A stretch of DNA of 64,000 nt from Gonatopus flavifemur. Taxonomy: Eukaryota > Arthropoda > Insecta > Hymenoptera > Dryinidae. Every line of letters starts with the position of its first letter. Position 1 is the stretch's first letter. Below, piece by piece: positions 45,003 through 56,754 of the stretch. The notes under the pieces are model-generated. The model saw only the letters and a list, made by a program, of their open reading frames with translations, was not told the origin of the DNA and made no database searches. A program made the translations under genes and the position numbers. Location: positions 2,480,001 to 2,544,000 of the forward strand of contig JAFFJZ010000030.1 of the NCBI GenBank assembly GCA_018340375.1, given 5' to 3'.

Positions 45003-45480
45003 CAGGGACCGTGCGCATCTACTTGGGGTCAATTTCCTCGGATTTTCTAATAGTTTTAGGCTACGGAAAGACACTCCGTAAAGCACTACGATGTTCTTCA
45101 AAAATTCATGAAGTATTCAACTTCGAAAAATCGAAAATTATGATTTTGTCAAAAAAATGTCCACTTCAATATAACCCTTCATTGGAAGAGTTTTCAAAGC
45201 ACATCTTTCCAAGTCCCATGAAATTGAACAGTATGTTGGGGTTAAGAAATACACTAATAAATGTTTCATCATTGCGTTGCGCGCAGAAAGTATTTCAGAT
45301 TCGAAGCCAAAATGTCCACTCCAACATTCAAAAAGGTAGAAATCGCGCGCATCAACTTCGGGTCGATTTCCTTGGATTTTTGATTAGTTTTAGGCTTTAA
45401 ACAAATACTGTGTAAAGGACAATAATGTGCTCCAAAAATTATTGAAGTATTCGACTTCCAAACATCGAAAGTTAGGGTTT
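45003..45480. repeat. Diverged tandem repeat, about 333-bp period, 1.4 units
   Basis: GCGCATCTACTTGGGGTCAA at about 45014 recurs as GCGCATCAACTTCGGGTCGA at about 45347, followed in both by a TTTCCT-GGATTTT-TAGTTTTAGGCT stretch and later by AAAAATT-TGAAGTATTC-ACTTC. The spacing is about 333 bases. It could be the start of a satellite array or a duplicated piece of an unknown element. Confidence 0.75.
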
Positions 45481-45484
45481 CACA

Positions 45485-46099
45485 AGCAACACCCATTTGA
45501 GGATTATAACTTTTGGAAAAATGAGTTTTTTATCGGATCTTTGTACATAAATGACATTATACAGATGCTGATATTTGATTCCATTAAAGGAAGCTCCCAA
45601 AAAACCACGATGGAAATTTTGCGTTGATTATTTATATCGAAATATTCAACAAAAAATGCATTTTTTTGGAATTTGTTATATTTTATCCCTTGGTGATGAA
45701 CAAATATCAATTGAACAAATCGACCATCATATTAGAAATGTGTTTTCAATTATACTTCATTATGGTTTCGTAGGCTTTATCTTGCAAAACAAACAAGAAT
45801 CACCCACATGAAAATTCTTACGCGATTTGCTTATAATATTGATTGTAACAGTTTTTTCATAACGAATTCGTTATCAATAGTAATCATGAAAATTGGAGAA
45901 TGAAGAATGTTACAAAAAACCTGTCATTTGTGAACACATAATTATAAACAATCATGTGAACAAACACATAAAAATCCTTATTTTCTCAATTTCATTTATT
46001 TTTCAAGCTCGAGACATCAAACTTTTTCCCGACCCCTTGGCGTTATTGATATATTCCAGGATTGGCTCTGCCCAATAATTAAAATGTACATATAAAATA
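45485..46099. other. Noncoding stretch, no gene seen
   Basis: AT-rich; no recognisable gene or element. Confidence 0.4.
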
Positions 46100-47690
46100 C
46101 GTTTACATGCAAACAAATTTCCACATTTTTCAACCGATTGAAATGAAACTCATATGGAATCACTATGGAAACCACTATGGGATCATACCTAAACCGTGGT
46201 ATAAATTTCATTGCAATCGGATAACACGAAGCGAGAACATGCCCGGTCGCAAAATCACAATTGTTGATATCATGTTTCCTCCTCCCCTCTCATTGTCCTG
46301 TAAGGATCAAGTTGAAACTTATACGGAAGCACTAACGACACTGCATAAAACTGTAGTCGAAATTTCGTCATGATCGGATGAAAGAAACGAAAAATATCGC
46401 CATGATAATGGCATTTTCGAGATTTTCAAATTTTGTTTCGAAACTTAATGCTTATCATTTTCTCCCCTCAATTCCGATTCGCTTGGAATTCAAAACGTAT
46501 AACGAACACCTCGTGAAATGAATATGCTCCAAGTTCCAAGGCATTCTGATGATACGAACATAGGGAAGGCAGCTTTCAAAACATTGCCAAAAAACACAGA
46601 TCGCAATAAAACATTTTCAACAGTTTTCAACCGATTGGGATGGAACTCAAGTGGGATCACTATCGAGTCATAACTAAAATGATGTACAAGTTTCATTGCA
46701 ATCGGATAGTAGGACCCGGGGATATGCGCGGTCGCAAAATCCCCATTTTTTATGACATTTTTCCCCATCCCTCCCATTCTCCTGTGAGAATTAGGTTGAA
46801 ACTTATATGGGACCATTATCAACACTACATCTAATCGCGGTTAAAATTTCATGACGATCAGATAAGAGGAACGGAAGATATCCCCGGTCGCAAAATCTGC
46901 ACACACGCATACGTACGCACGTACAGACAGACAGACGAAAAAAACCAAAATTGTTCCCCGAGTTTGGAGGAATGTGTCGGCCTATGAAATTTTGAGTTTG
47001 TGAGAAAAAAATTTTCGGTCCCCCGAAACGATCACAAAGCTTCCCTCTCACGAGGAAACAAAATTTCTTTTGATCTGAAAAAATTTTGCTTCCTTGTTGG
47101 AGGGAAGGTTTGGGATCGTTTCCGAGGGCCGAAAATTTTTTTATTATCAGACTCAAAATCTCTCAGGCCAAAATGTTGCTCCAAACTCGGAGAACATTTT
47201 TGGTTTTGCATCTGTCTGTCTGTGTGTGTGTGTGTGTATGTGAACAGAATTGCGACCGCGCATATCTTCGATTCCTATTATCCGATCGTCATGAAATTTT
47301 CACCACGGTTAGAAGTAGCGCGGAGAGTGGTCCCATATAAGTTTCAACCTGATCGTTACAGGAGAACGGGAGGGATGAGGGAAAAATGTTCTGCAAATCC
47401 GTGATTTTTGCGACCGCGCAGATTTCCTCTTCCTGTTATCCGATCGCAATGAAACTTATACCACGTTCCAGTTATGATCCCATGGTGGTTCCATATGAGT
47501 TTCATAGCAGTCAGTTGAGAAATGTGGAAAAACCGTCTTCAGCCATTTTTGGGCAATGTTTTGAAAGCATTCCTTCCCTATGTCCGTATCATCCAAATGT
47601 TATGGAATTTGGATCACATTCGATTCACAAGGTGTTATTTGTACGTTATAAATTTCAAGCGAATCGGAAGTGAGGCAAAAAGATGGTAAG
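46100..47690. repeat. Dispersed ATTTCATTGCAATCG repeat as a head-to-head pair
   Basis: From 46100 to about 46985 the repeat reads on the plus strand with two complete unit pairs (CAACCGATTGAAATGAAACT at 46131; CAACCGATTGGGATGGAACT at 46628). From about 47000 to 47690 it reads on the minus strand (TCGTCATGAAATTTTCACCA, TCGCAATGAAACTTATACCA). Between them are GACAGACAGACG and CTGTCTGTCTGTGTGTG tracts and a GATCACAAAGCTTCC block. The whole would fold into a long imperfect hairpin of about 1.5 kb. No coding capacity is recognised. Confidence 0.75.
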
Positions 47691-47788
47691 CACTTATTTT
47701 CGAAACAAAATTTGAAAATCTCATAAATGCCGCTATCATGAATTTAGAATTCTAAAAGATATCTTTGTGTCTATTTGGGTATACACCG

Positions 47789-48090
47789 CCCACATAAAAA
47801 TTCATGTCTTGCGATGTCTTTTAGATAAGTTTAAGATGTCTTACGCAACACATTTGTATGTCTTTTAGATGTCTAAAACTCTTCTTTGGTCTAAAAGATA
47901 TCTAAAAGATCTCTAAAAGAGGTCTTCGAAGACATCTTCGAAGATATGTTTGAAGACATCTTTTAGAGGTCTTTTAGATATCTTTTAGACCAAAGGAGAG
48001 TTTTAGACATCTAAAAGACATCTAAATGTGTTGCGCAAGACATATTAAACTTATTGAAAAGACATCGCAGGACATGAATTATTATGTGGG
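47789..48090. mobile_element. CCC-type palindromic element, CG flanks
   Basis: CCCACATAAAAATTCATGTC against GACATGAATTATTATGTGGG, with CG at 47787-47788 and 48091-48092. The arms run almost to the centre through TGTCTTTTAGATGTCTAAAA and TCTAAAAGATATC; the centre is GGTCTTCGAAGACATCTTCG. The interior is thus entirely iterated palindromes. Confidence 0.85.
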
Positions 48091-48214
48091 CGTGAAAGAC
48101 GGTGCGCGCGCACCATACAACACGAGAGAACCCTGTCATTTTACAATGCAGACTAGCATTGAGTTTTGTGACGATAGGTAGCACTGTCTTTCAACGCGAT
48201 TTGTTTTTTCCGTG

Positions 48215-48640
48215 TATAAGTTGAAACTTGACCTTTCAACCTGATCTTTACAAGAAAAAGGAAGACGGAAAAGAAACATGTTATAAAAAATTGTGATTTT
48301 GTGTTAAGGGCATGTTTTCGCTTCCTGTTATCTGATTGCAATGAAATTCATACCACGGTTCAGTTATGATCCCATGGTGGTCCCATATGAGTTTCATCAC
48401 AATCGGTTGAGAAAAGTGGAAAAAGAGTCTTTAGCAACCCAAGTAACACAAGAAGTTCTAAGAATGTGCTCGAACATGCTAAGAATGTCCCAGACCATTC
48501 TCAGAATGTACGAGCACATTCTTAGAACTTCTTGTGTTACTTGGGAATCTGCACTGTTTTTAAAAGTTCAATCATAATTGATTGATGAGAAACGAGGGAG
48601 CCGTGTGCCAATTGGCAGAGTGTTTTTTTGTAATATCTAA
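48215..48640 (-). repeat. Dispersed repeat, minus-strand copy, cut by a MITE
   Basis: GTTGAAACTTGACCTTTCAA, GATTGCAATGAAATTCATAC and TCCCATATGAGTTTCATCAC match the dispersed repeat in reverse. The copy is interrupted at 48439 by a 107-bp palindrome. Downstream, 48587-48627 (GCCGTGTGCCAATTGGCAGA) is one arm of the 14137-14312 element family. Confidence 0.65.
48439..48545. mobile_element. CCC-type MITE, AA/AA, 107 bp
   Basis: CCCAAGTAACACAAGAAGTT is mirrored at the right with near-perfect arms, through CTAAGAATGTGCTCG / CGAGCACATTCTTAG. The flanks are AA (48437-48438) and AA (48546-48547). It has the same length and nearly the same ends as the 15266-15372 element. Confidence 0.85.
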
Positions 48641-48990
48641 TGTTTAACAAACATACCTACAAATTTTCAAAACAATATCTCAATGTTTTAAATGAAAAAA
48701 AAAATTTCTCTTTAAGATCTTAACCAGAAAGACCCCTTATGAGGGGTTATTATAATAACAATTACTCATTAGAAAAAAATTGGCTAGGTTGGCATCAATG
48801 CTTAGATTCTTTTAAGACACATTGTGAAAGATTTATATAAAAAACTTGACATGAATGTTATAAGGTAATTAACACATACATGCGTTAGAAATTTTTCTTA
48901 TTGTACTAGAAATTTGCTGGAAAATGATAGCAAACATCCCATGAAATTCGGAATATCCAATCAAATTTATCCAGTATGATAAACTTCATA
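48641..48990. other. Noncoding stretch, no gene seen
   Basis: A short hairpin (GACCCCTTATGAGGGGTTA) lies at about 48731-48750. Otherwise nothing recognised. Confidence 0.4.
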
Positions 48991-48992
48991 CA

Positions 48993-50094
48993 CACTGTAA
49001 AAAAAAACTGGAAATTTACTGTGCAACTGGACTGGAAATTTCCAGTGCTAGTACTGGAATATGGATATTCCAGTACATGTACAGAGATTTTGTTGTTACG
49101 TTACTGAAAATTTACCAAGCATAACTGAAAATTCAGTCATTGTACTGGAATTTTCAAGTTTGAGATGATGTACTGAAATTTTGCCATGATTTCGCGAAAA
49201 TTTTACCGGCTCGTACTACAATTTTATAGTTCTTGTGCACCAAAAAAAATATTCCCTCAAAAAGGACTTGAGAAAAAATTTGGAATTTAGAAAAAAAAAC
49301 CTAATCGTTGGTATACTGGAATTATACAGGTTTTTAACTGCAATTCTCAGGTTTTGTGATGGAATTTTCCAGTTACTATGCAATTGAATTATACAGGTTT
49401 TGAACTGCAATTTTCAGGTCGTGTGATGGAATTTTCCAGTTGCTATGCAACGGAATTTAATCACTGTTGCACTGAAATTTTCCACTTCTATTGGACTTCG
49501 TCATTTCTGGCAGGAAAAATTTCAAGTCTTTATATTAAAAATTTCCTGATTGAGATTTTGAATAATAATTGTAATTGTAGCCAATGAAATTGATATATGA
49601 GGTTTTTCCAAGACTTATCCTCTTGTGTTCTAGATATGAAGCATATGTAGTAACCCAAGCTGGCCTTCCAACATGTCGCGCTATAGCTCATCGGTTAGGT
49701 CTTAGGTTTCAGTTGGTAGGCAGGTAGAAAAGTGTGGGTTCAAATCCTGTTAGGTAGACATGAGTTTCTGTCCATCCAAATAAACGATCAAAAGTTTCTC
49801 AATCATCTTGGAACACAAGAACCCTGCAAAATCACTTTGCGTGAGCAATTTTTTTTCAATTTTCATGGATATTTTCAGCATTAATTTTCCAGTACATGTC
49901 CTGGAAAAGTCCAGCTCGTGTACTGAAAAATTCCAGTACCGAGGCTCAGAAAATTTCCAGTTTTGATGCGGGAATTCCATAACGTTTGCACTGAATTTTT
50001 GCAGTACAAATGTGCTGAAATTTTCCGGTACATGAACAGGTTAATGACTTCCAGTACATGTACTGGAATTTTCCGGTGAAATTTTTTTACAGTG
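48993..50094. mobile_element. 1.1-kb CAC-type element, CA/CA, iterated ACTGGAA palindromes
   Basis: It begins CACTGTAAAAAAAAACTGG and ends CCGGTGAAATTTTTTTACAGTG. The flanks are CA (48991-48992) and CA (50095-50096). The interior repeats ACTGGAAATTTCCAGT-like words dozens of times with variable linkers (TACTGGAATTTTCCAGT, GTACATGTACTGG). A tRNA-like sequence lies in the middle. A diverged relative may be at 57600-57814. Confidence 0.75.
49675..49759 (+). tRNA. tRNA-like sequence inside the 1.1-kb element
   Basis: An A-box-like TAGCTCATCGGTTAGG at about 49684 and a B-box GGTTCAAATCC at 49737-49747, in an 85-nt span that fits a type II tRNA. The acceptor ends GTCGCGC and GGTAGAC pair at only four of seven positions. 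Probably a tRNA-derived SINE head or pseudogene; the anticodon cannot be placed with confidence. Confidence 0.5.
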
Positions 50095-50096
50095 CA

Positions 50097-50919
50097 CATG
50101 CAACCAAAATTAACTTCCTAACCCATGATCAGAATTTTCCGATGGTTGCATATAGGAAAATTCCGATTATTTTTCACAAGACATCTTCAAGAAATGACAC
50201 AGAGATATCTTTGGTGAAAAGTCATTAGGACATCTTTAAAAAATGTCTCGAATATGTCTTTAGTAAGATATCTTCAAGACATTCATGTTCATTGAGTATT
50301 CATTGGCTCTTAAACATAATTTATTAATATCGCAAATAAATTCACTATCGAAATAGAAATTTTTCAATCCGAAAATTTCGTTTCTAAGTAATATCAGCGC
50401 TCGTCGCGAAAATTTGAATAATTAAACATTTTCTTTTTCATGTATATTTTTGAAAAAAATCTATGAACTTCACACACAAAATTTGGGAGCAATCAGCGCA
50501 TACTCTTGTATATTAAATTCACTACATATTTTATGAGATTCAAACCAATTTTGATATAAAAACCAGTTTGAGATAATAGTGTGTTTGAATTTCAATAAAA
50601 GTGTGGGAGATTCAGTACAAAAATGTGTGTTAATTGCTTCCGAACTTTTGTATTAAAATTAATACAAATATATTCACAGTGTAACGAATATTTACAGTGT
50701 ATTAATCGTGTTCTGTTATAATTGTACATGCATAAGATCGTTGAAACATTCTATTTGATTCGTATTGGGCTATTGATCGAACATACTGACATTTCTCCGA
50801 CAACTTTCAATAGATAATTACATGTTATGATGATACATTAGAGTTAATCGATAGTAAGGGAAAAGACACCATCGATTTCCAATTCATTCGATACATGCTT
50901 CTTATGTCGCTTGAATGCA
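50097..50919. other. Noncoding stretch, no gene seen
   Basis: Positions 50176-50290 contain AGACATCTTCAAGA-type words like those inside the 36.7- and 47.8-kb elements, probably from a decayed copy. No gene. Confidence 0.4.
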
Positions 50920-50921
50920 AT

Positions 50922-51201
50922 TCCATACAGCACAAGAGTTTCCGCAAAGAGCTCCCGTTACGTTAATCGATATGTATTCATTATGAATATTTTGAATTTA
51001 AAATGAAGTCGTATTGAATGCCCGCAGAATTTATTATGAAATCTCGATATAAATTCTTCCTGAAGATTAAGTTGTTCATTAGGAATTTTATTGAATTCAA
51101 GATATTCATAATGAATACATATTGATTAGCATAATGGGGACTATTCGAAAGGTCTTGAGGAAGTTTTTATAAATTCAAATTGATTATTTGCGCTGGCTGG
51201 G
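50922..51201. mobile_element. CCC-type element, AT flanks
   Basis: TCCATACAGCACAAGAG (first C changed to T) at the left and GCGCTGGCTGGG at the right; AT at 50920-50921 and 51202-51203. Inner arms pair through AATCGATATGTATTCATTAT / ATAATGAATACATATTGATT. Confidence 0.7.
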
Positions 51202-51203
51202 AT

Positions 51204-51989
51204 AATATTTCACTGAAATTTTGATCAAGTTGGCATGAAATTCCAAGAAGCCGTAACGATCATGTGATTGAAATAAAAAATGTATGTATCCATTTGAGTG
51301 AATGAACTGAATGAGTTGACGAAGTCATCTACACTGTTAAAAATTTCCCCCGCGAATTTCAAAATATTTGTATTGATTTTGGTACAAAAGTTTGGAAATA
51401 CTTACCACACAACATATTTTTGTGCTGCATTTCCCACACTGTTATCGAAATCAATACAAAATGTTAGTCCAGAATGATTTGCATACCAAATTTAATTTGA
51501 TTCTTCATAAAGTCTATAGTGAATTTCAAACACAAATATATGTGTTAATTGCTTCCAAATTTTGTGTATTACATTTACAAATTTCTTTAATAGTGTACTC
51601 GATTGGAGAAAACTTTCTTGATTTTTTTTTTCAAGTACAGGGACAAAACAATGTCAATTACTTTGTTGACTTTCAGTGGGGGGGGGGGGGATTAACATGA
51701 TTCGGCCAATCAATTAAATGCTCTACATATTTCTCGAAGTAAGGTTTCATTTTTTACGCTAGCCAGAAAGGGACTTATCGAATCTTTGAGTGAGCTTTGA
51801 AGGAAACTTCTGAACGTAGAAATTTCAAGGGAAAGTTCTTGTGGCTATTGAATAAATCAATTTAGCAGGGACTATCTTTATGAGGAATAGGCTAAGTTCT
51901 ATTATTTTCGTATTTTTGTGAAGTTTTGAAGTATTCCCAAAAGGCGAAATATCTTCTTATCGATAATGGTACTATATTGACTCTATTAT
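51204..51989. other. Noncoding stretch with a G12 run
   Basis: TGGGGGGGGGGGGAT at about 51677. Words TTTGTATTGATTTTGG and TGTGTTAATTGCTTCC recur with 50.5-50.7 kb, so decayed repeat copies are likely. No gene seen. Confidence 0.35.
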
Positions 51990-51991
51990 CA

Positions 51992-52434
51992 CACTGAGAA
52001 AAAGGATTAGTGAACTGAACGAAAACGTAGTTGACTCAACTACGCCAGGAGGTTAAATACGTTCAACCAACTTTGGAGGTTGCATTGAATCATTCCCCAG
52101 GTTGGCCGACTCTGTTGAGTCAACTACGTGAATGATTGGGACAATGAAAAATAGTTTTCGTCAAGTATCCATATACATTTGACACAAAATAACGAAGCAT
52201 TGATTGCCTACGAGGTTGACTCAACTACGTGAGATTTTGAATGAAACTTCTTCTGTGATTTGTTGACGTTGACACAAATTGGTTCACAAAATCAAGTGAT
52301 ATGGTTGAGACAATGAAAGGTGGCGTAATTGAGTCTACAATTTCCAAGTCATTTCAACTAAAAATTCGTTGATTCATTCATAAATTCTTCAAGTACGCGT
52401 GGTGGTTAATGGCACTTTTATTTTTTTCTCAGTG
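51992..52434. mobile_element. CAC-type element, CA/CA, GACTCAACTACG repeats
   Basis: CACTGAGAAAAAGGATTAGT and TTTTTTTCTCAGTG, flanked by CA (51990-51991) and CA (52435-52436). The interior repeats TTGACTCAACTACG and GTTGAGTCAACTACGTGA, each itself partly palindromic. Confidence 0.75.
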
Positions 52435-52436
52435 CA

Positions 52437-53412
52437 TACGTCCATTCCCTGATACATGAAGATCATGGAAATGAAAACAGAAACAACTTCTCATAAAATT
52501 TTTTACAAATTTAAATATTTCTATTTTGAAATTTATCACATAAAGAAACAATATTGAAGATCATTAAATCAAACACTTGGCAATAAAAAAAAAAATCCTC
52601 TCGAAATATAAATTAGAGTGCGATATTAATTGTTTGATTATGTTGTTAGCGGATTGGCTGTTACAATCATCGATATAATTACGTCGCCGTCAAATTATGA
52701 TAATAGGTTTGCAGTTTATTGAATAACAGGTATATGAAGGTCATACACTTGTATTAGACGATAATCGAATATTCGAAAATCATTTTCATCAATGCACGAT
52801 ATATTTTTATGAAGATAATACTTAACTTTATTAAAAATAATATGTGATGTCTTTACAGTAATAAATTATTCATATTGTTTATAAAATTAATAAGCTTTCG
52901 CGTATTGTGTATTCCTTCACTAGCTAGTTAAACGAATAATATTGCATTTTCTTATGAATAAATATTCTTCTCTTTTTATATCTATGAACGATGACTGTGA
53001 CTTATTGGAAAAAAAATAAGATTTTTATTTGCTTTACGAAAGAACATTTTTTGTCTCTTCAAACCGTGGATAAATATATGCTTGTCGTAAAATCACAGGA
53101 ACAGAGGTTAATGAGTATTTATGACTTGAGTGTATATTGTACATTTTCAAATAAGTGTGTATTTATCGCACTCGAACTTTGCTGGCGCATTTGTTACCTC
53201 ATCGATTTTCCTGTGATGTCATGGCGAGTTCATGTGCAATATTCTATATTTTTCCAAATCAATATATTTCTTGAACAATTCATCCATTTTTAGTTGATTT
53301 CAAAGTGTTTGCGAATACATATCCATTCGAGAACAATTTATATGCACACGAACTACGTTAAAAGTGCTTTGATAAAACGAAAATATCACTTCGTACACTC
53401 TCTAAATCTGAA
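52437..53412. other. AT-rich noncoding stretch, no gene seen
   Basis: A 100-codon plus frame at 52991-53293 has no recognisable domain. No repeat found. Confidence 0.4.
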
Positions 53413-53414
53413 TA

Positions 53415-53777
53415 CGGAGAAAAAGAATTTGCTGACGAAGCAAATCGAGGTATTATGTACAGAATAACACATCTCTTTGCTAACCTAGTTAAGAATTCGC
53501 TGTCACAATCAACTGGATTGCTAAGAGAGCAACATGATTGACTCTAGCAGCAATTTTCCCACTGGATTAGCAAAATTTTCAGTATTATACACAGAATAGC
53601 GAAGAAATTTTACTAGAGAAGCAAACATTTTTTGCTGTCACAGCTAAAAAGTTGCTGTCAAAGTTAACAATATTACTGTGATACATAATAGTTTGCTGTC
53701 ATCGCAAAAAATTTGCTGCTTCAGCAAAAGGGACTCAAAAAAATTAGATTTCGCTATCACAGCAAATTTTTTTCCTC
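53415..53777. mobile_element. MITE-like element with iterated TTTGCTG words
   Basis: CGGAGAAAAAGAATTTGCTG at the left pairs with CAGCAAATTTTTTTCCTCTT at the right. The interior repeats TTGCTGTCA and AGCAAA in both orientations. The ends resemble CAC-type ends but are decayed, so no target duplication is claimed. Confidence 0.6.
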
Positions 53778-53779
53778 TT

Positions 53780-54245
53780 GGTGAAAGGGTGAAAAATCAC
53801 TCCATTAAATCTGAGAAAATTGTCCACGCTTGCTCACGCTTAATCAGGGCTGATAACTAAAGCCTGATCAGGCGTGATCAGGCCTCAATTTTGTACCCAC
53901 GTGATGGACATGAATAATTAATAAAACGACATGAATTTGAGAAAACGCTCTAGGTCCACTAGACCCATGTACACTGTTACAGACTATTATTCTCAAAATA
54001 GTACCCTCCTCATTCAAAACTGCACATATGCATAAAAACTATATAAAATGTGAAATTCATGAGTCAAAACACCCATTGATTATTAAAGAATTTTTCTGGA
54101 GTTTTCTATGGGAATTTCAAACGGAGAAATGTATAAGATTATTAAATTCACAATTTCTAGAATTTGTAGGATCTAGATAGTTGATGTACCTCAAATTATG
54201 TGATAGCGATTCTTCAAGTGTATGAAATCGTTTAATATTAGTATA
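53780..54245. other. Noncoding stretch, no gene seen
   Basis: CTGATCAGGCGTGATCAGGC is a short repeated word at about 53862. No gene recognised. Confidence 0.4.
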
Positions 54246-54247
54246 CT

Positions 54248-54655
54248 CCCTATACAGCAAAAGACAGTAAACCCTAGTGAAAAAGGGAGCGTAAGAAGGG
54301 TATGAAGCGACGCGGGAGAGTAAATGAAACAGTATCTAAGCGCGACAGAAACGGAAATTGAAACATTTTACGCTTCATTTGTTTCAAAGTGCGCTTCCGG
54401 CGAGCGGAAACTTCACCAGGGGATATGAATTCATTATGAATACTTTGAATTCAAATTTAATTCTTGATGAATAACTTACTGTTCAGGAAGAATTCACACT
54501 GCGACTTGATAAAGAATTCTTTAGGCATTCAACATGTATTCATTCTGAATTTATTGAATTCATATTAAATTCATTTCCACCGTCATAACGGGGACTGTTC
54601 AATGATTTTTTGAGAAATCTTCAAGAATTCAAACCGATCAGTTTTGCTGTCTGAG
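54248..54655. mobile_element. CCC-type element, CT/CT, with an inner insertion
   Basis: CCCTATACAGCAAAAG at the left, GTTTTGCTGTCTGAG at the right, flanked by CT (54246-54247) and CT (54656-54657). Inside, 54272-54421 begins CCCTAGTGAAAAAGGG and ends TTCACCAGGG, apparently a nested element. The remaining interior has ATTCATTATGAATACTTTGA words shared with the 50922 element. Confidence 0.7.
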
Positions 54656-54664
54656 CTCACTTAT

Positions 54665-55375
54665 CCCTAGTGAAAATTAATCACATATGGACCATATGAG
54701 GATCATGTATCGACCATATATGGATTTTGTGAAAATCATATATGAGCCACAATGTAAAAAGTCCGACTGAATGTGGCTGCATCTTACTTGAAAACCTGAC
54801 TAAAATTCAGTCGTTTCCATTGTGTCGGCATTTGTTTTCGGTGCTTACTTTCAGATAAAATAGAGCTAGTTTTGGCTGCATCTTAAAATAAGGTGATATT
54901 CGGGTGGAAAGTAAGTTTACCTTTTAACTGTGTATATTAGACTCACATATGATGCATATATGATCCACTTAAGACTCATGTATGAACCATATATAAGCTA
55001 CTTATGAGTCACATTCAAACCATATATGGTGAATACTGGAAAATTTCCATATATGGGTTACATATATATTCAATCGAAATCATATATCGTCGGTACTATG
55101 ACAGAACCTCGTATCTTGATTTTGGACGGTTTGGTGGTTCCATCGAAAAAATGGTCAGCACATGCTAATACACATATGAACAAGACTTTTATAAACAAAG
55201 AGGCCTTCGATTATTGTTGAGTGAACATAATTGATCACATATAACTTAATTATATGTTTATTTAATGTGTACTGATGATATTTCCGATGGAACCTCGATA
55301 CTGTCGAAAATCGAGATACGAGGTTTTGACATAGTGCCGACGATATGGGGCATATATGATTCATTTCCACCAGGG
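54665..55375. mobile_element. CCCTAGTG element with iterated ATATGG words
   Basis: CCCTAGTGAAAATTAATCAC pairs with TGATTCATTTCCACCAGGG. The interior is full of ATATGGACCATATGAGG-like words (CATATATGG, ACCATATA). A separate insert of about 160 bases starting CACAATGTAAAAAG lies near 54774-54935. Around 55080-55345 a second hairpin pairs ATCGTCGGTACTATG with CATAGTGCCGACGAT. Confidence 0.65.
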
Positions 55376-55389
55376 GTGATAACTTTATG

Positions 55390-55670
55390 CCCTGAGAACC
55401 CAATTTCTTAGATTTGAAGAAAATTTCTTTACTCTCATTCTGATAAATCTCGTTTTCAATGGAAAAGATAATTCATTTCAATAAGAAAATTTTTCATTGA
55501 ATTGAAATTATATCAAGAAGAAATATATTTCTGTTTCAATTTGAAAATTTCTTGTTGCAATCTGATGAAAACTTTTTCTATTGAACTGAATTTTTCTCCA
55601 TTAGAAAAAGTTTCATCAGAATGAGGGCAGAGAAGTTTTTCTTTCAGCCGAAGGAATTGGATTCTCAGTG
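55390..55670. mobile_element. MITE-like inverted repeat, CCTGAGAACCCAATT ends
   Basis: CCCTGAGAACCCAATTTCTT against GAAGGAATTGGATTCTCAGTG. Inner arms pair through ACTCTCATTCTGAT / ATCAGAATGAGGGC. The right tip CTCAGTG is a CAC-type end followed by TA; the left tip is altered. Confidence 0.6.
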
Positions 55671-55899
55671 TAGTATCGTTATTGATATTATATTTTTTCC
55701 GTGTGCGTGATGGAAAGAAAGGGTTCCAGAAAAAAAGATACAATGCAGAAAAGATTATTTTTAGGGGGACGATGGAAAAAAACTAGCATTGGATAAATAA
55801 AAAATACTATCCTCATTTTAATTCAGAATTGACAGATCATTCTAGTTTAGAATTTGGAAAAAATCGATTGATTTTTTTCACATTTTCCGAAGTATATAT

Positions 55900-56125
55900 G
55901 GGTCATTCCACGTGGTTTTCACGCCCAAATTTCAGAATTCAATTGAGTAATTTTTTTCCGATTCTTGGTCGAAAAATATTCGATACATGTTTTTGGACTT
56001 TGTTGTTCAAGGCTTATTTTCGAAAATATGATTTTTCGAAAATAAGCCGTGTAGATTTGTCGTCAGAACTGTGACGAAAACATTTGAATTTATTTTTCAG
56101 GACTTCAAATGAACGGGTCAAATTA
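55900..56125. repeat. GGGTCATTCCACGTGG repeat with a perfect hairpin
   Basis: GGGTCATTCCACGTGGTTTT at 55909 resembles the end of the 30061 element. At about 56010-56047 GGCTTATTTTCGAAAATA pairs with TTTTTCGAAAATAAGCC in a short, essentially perfect hairpin. Confidence 0.55.
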
Positions 56126-56129
56126 GGTC

Positions 56130-56545
56130 AATAGAAAAGTAAAAAAAACAAAGCATTAAAAACCTCAATTTGAATTGAAAGGAAGAAAATTCACCCTTGT
56201 TTTATTGATTTGAGTTGAGAATCATTTTCTCGTCGAATTTTTGTATTAATCTATAAAATAATATGTAAAACAAATTGGAAGAATTAAAAATTTTTAAATA
56301 ATTGAGCATTCAAAACATATATCCGTGATAATAAAAAAAGGTGCATATCATAATTCGAAATCAGCACATTCAACTTCTATTTGAGAATATGTTTCAAAAA
56401 ATAATCAGTAGATTAATTGGCAAATTGTGGTGTTGAACTTGAGAAAACATGAGGAATTTCAGGTGTTTTCCAGAATATGAAAATTCCCTGAGATTTCCAG
56501 GTCTTCCAGAGTTGTCGCCACCCTGGCCCAAACACTTTTGTCATT
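56130..56545. other. Noncoding stretch, no gene seen
   Basis: AT-rich; nothing recognised. Confidence 0.4.
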
Positions 56546-56546
56546 C

Positions 56547-56698
56547 TAGTGGTGGGACTGGTCCTAAATTTATATCAAATCTCGATATTCCCCGGTATCA
56601 AATGAATCGATATCGATATATTATCGGAGTTGATGATATCGATACAAAATATCAATATTGCTTCTGAAAAATATCGATAAAAATGTTGCCCATCACTA
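56547..56698. mobile_element. Candidate hAT-like MITE, TAGTGRTGGG ends
   Basis: TAGTGGTGGGACTGG at the left and TGTTGCCCATCACTA at the right, with ATCGATATCGATATATT-type words inside. TAGTGATGGGC ends are common in hAT-derived MITEs. An 8-bp duplication is not convincing here. Confidence 0.45.
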
Positions 56699-56754
56699 GG
56701 CATTGACGGTAAATGGATTGTTTTCTTTTTTCAACGTTTATGCCAGAACATAAG

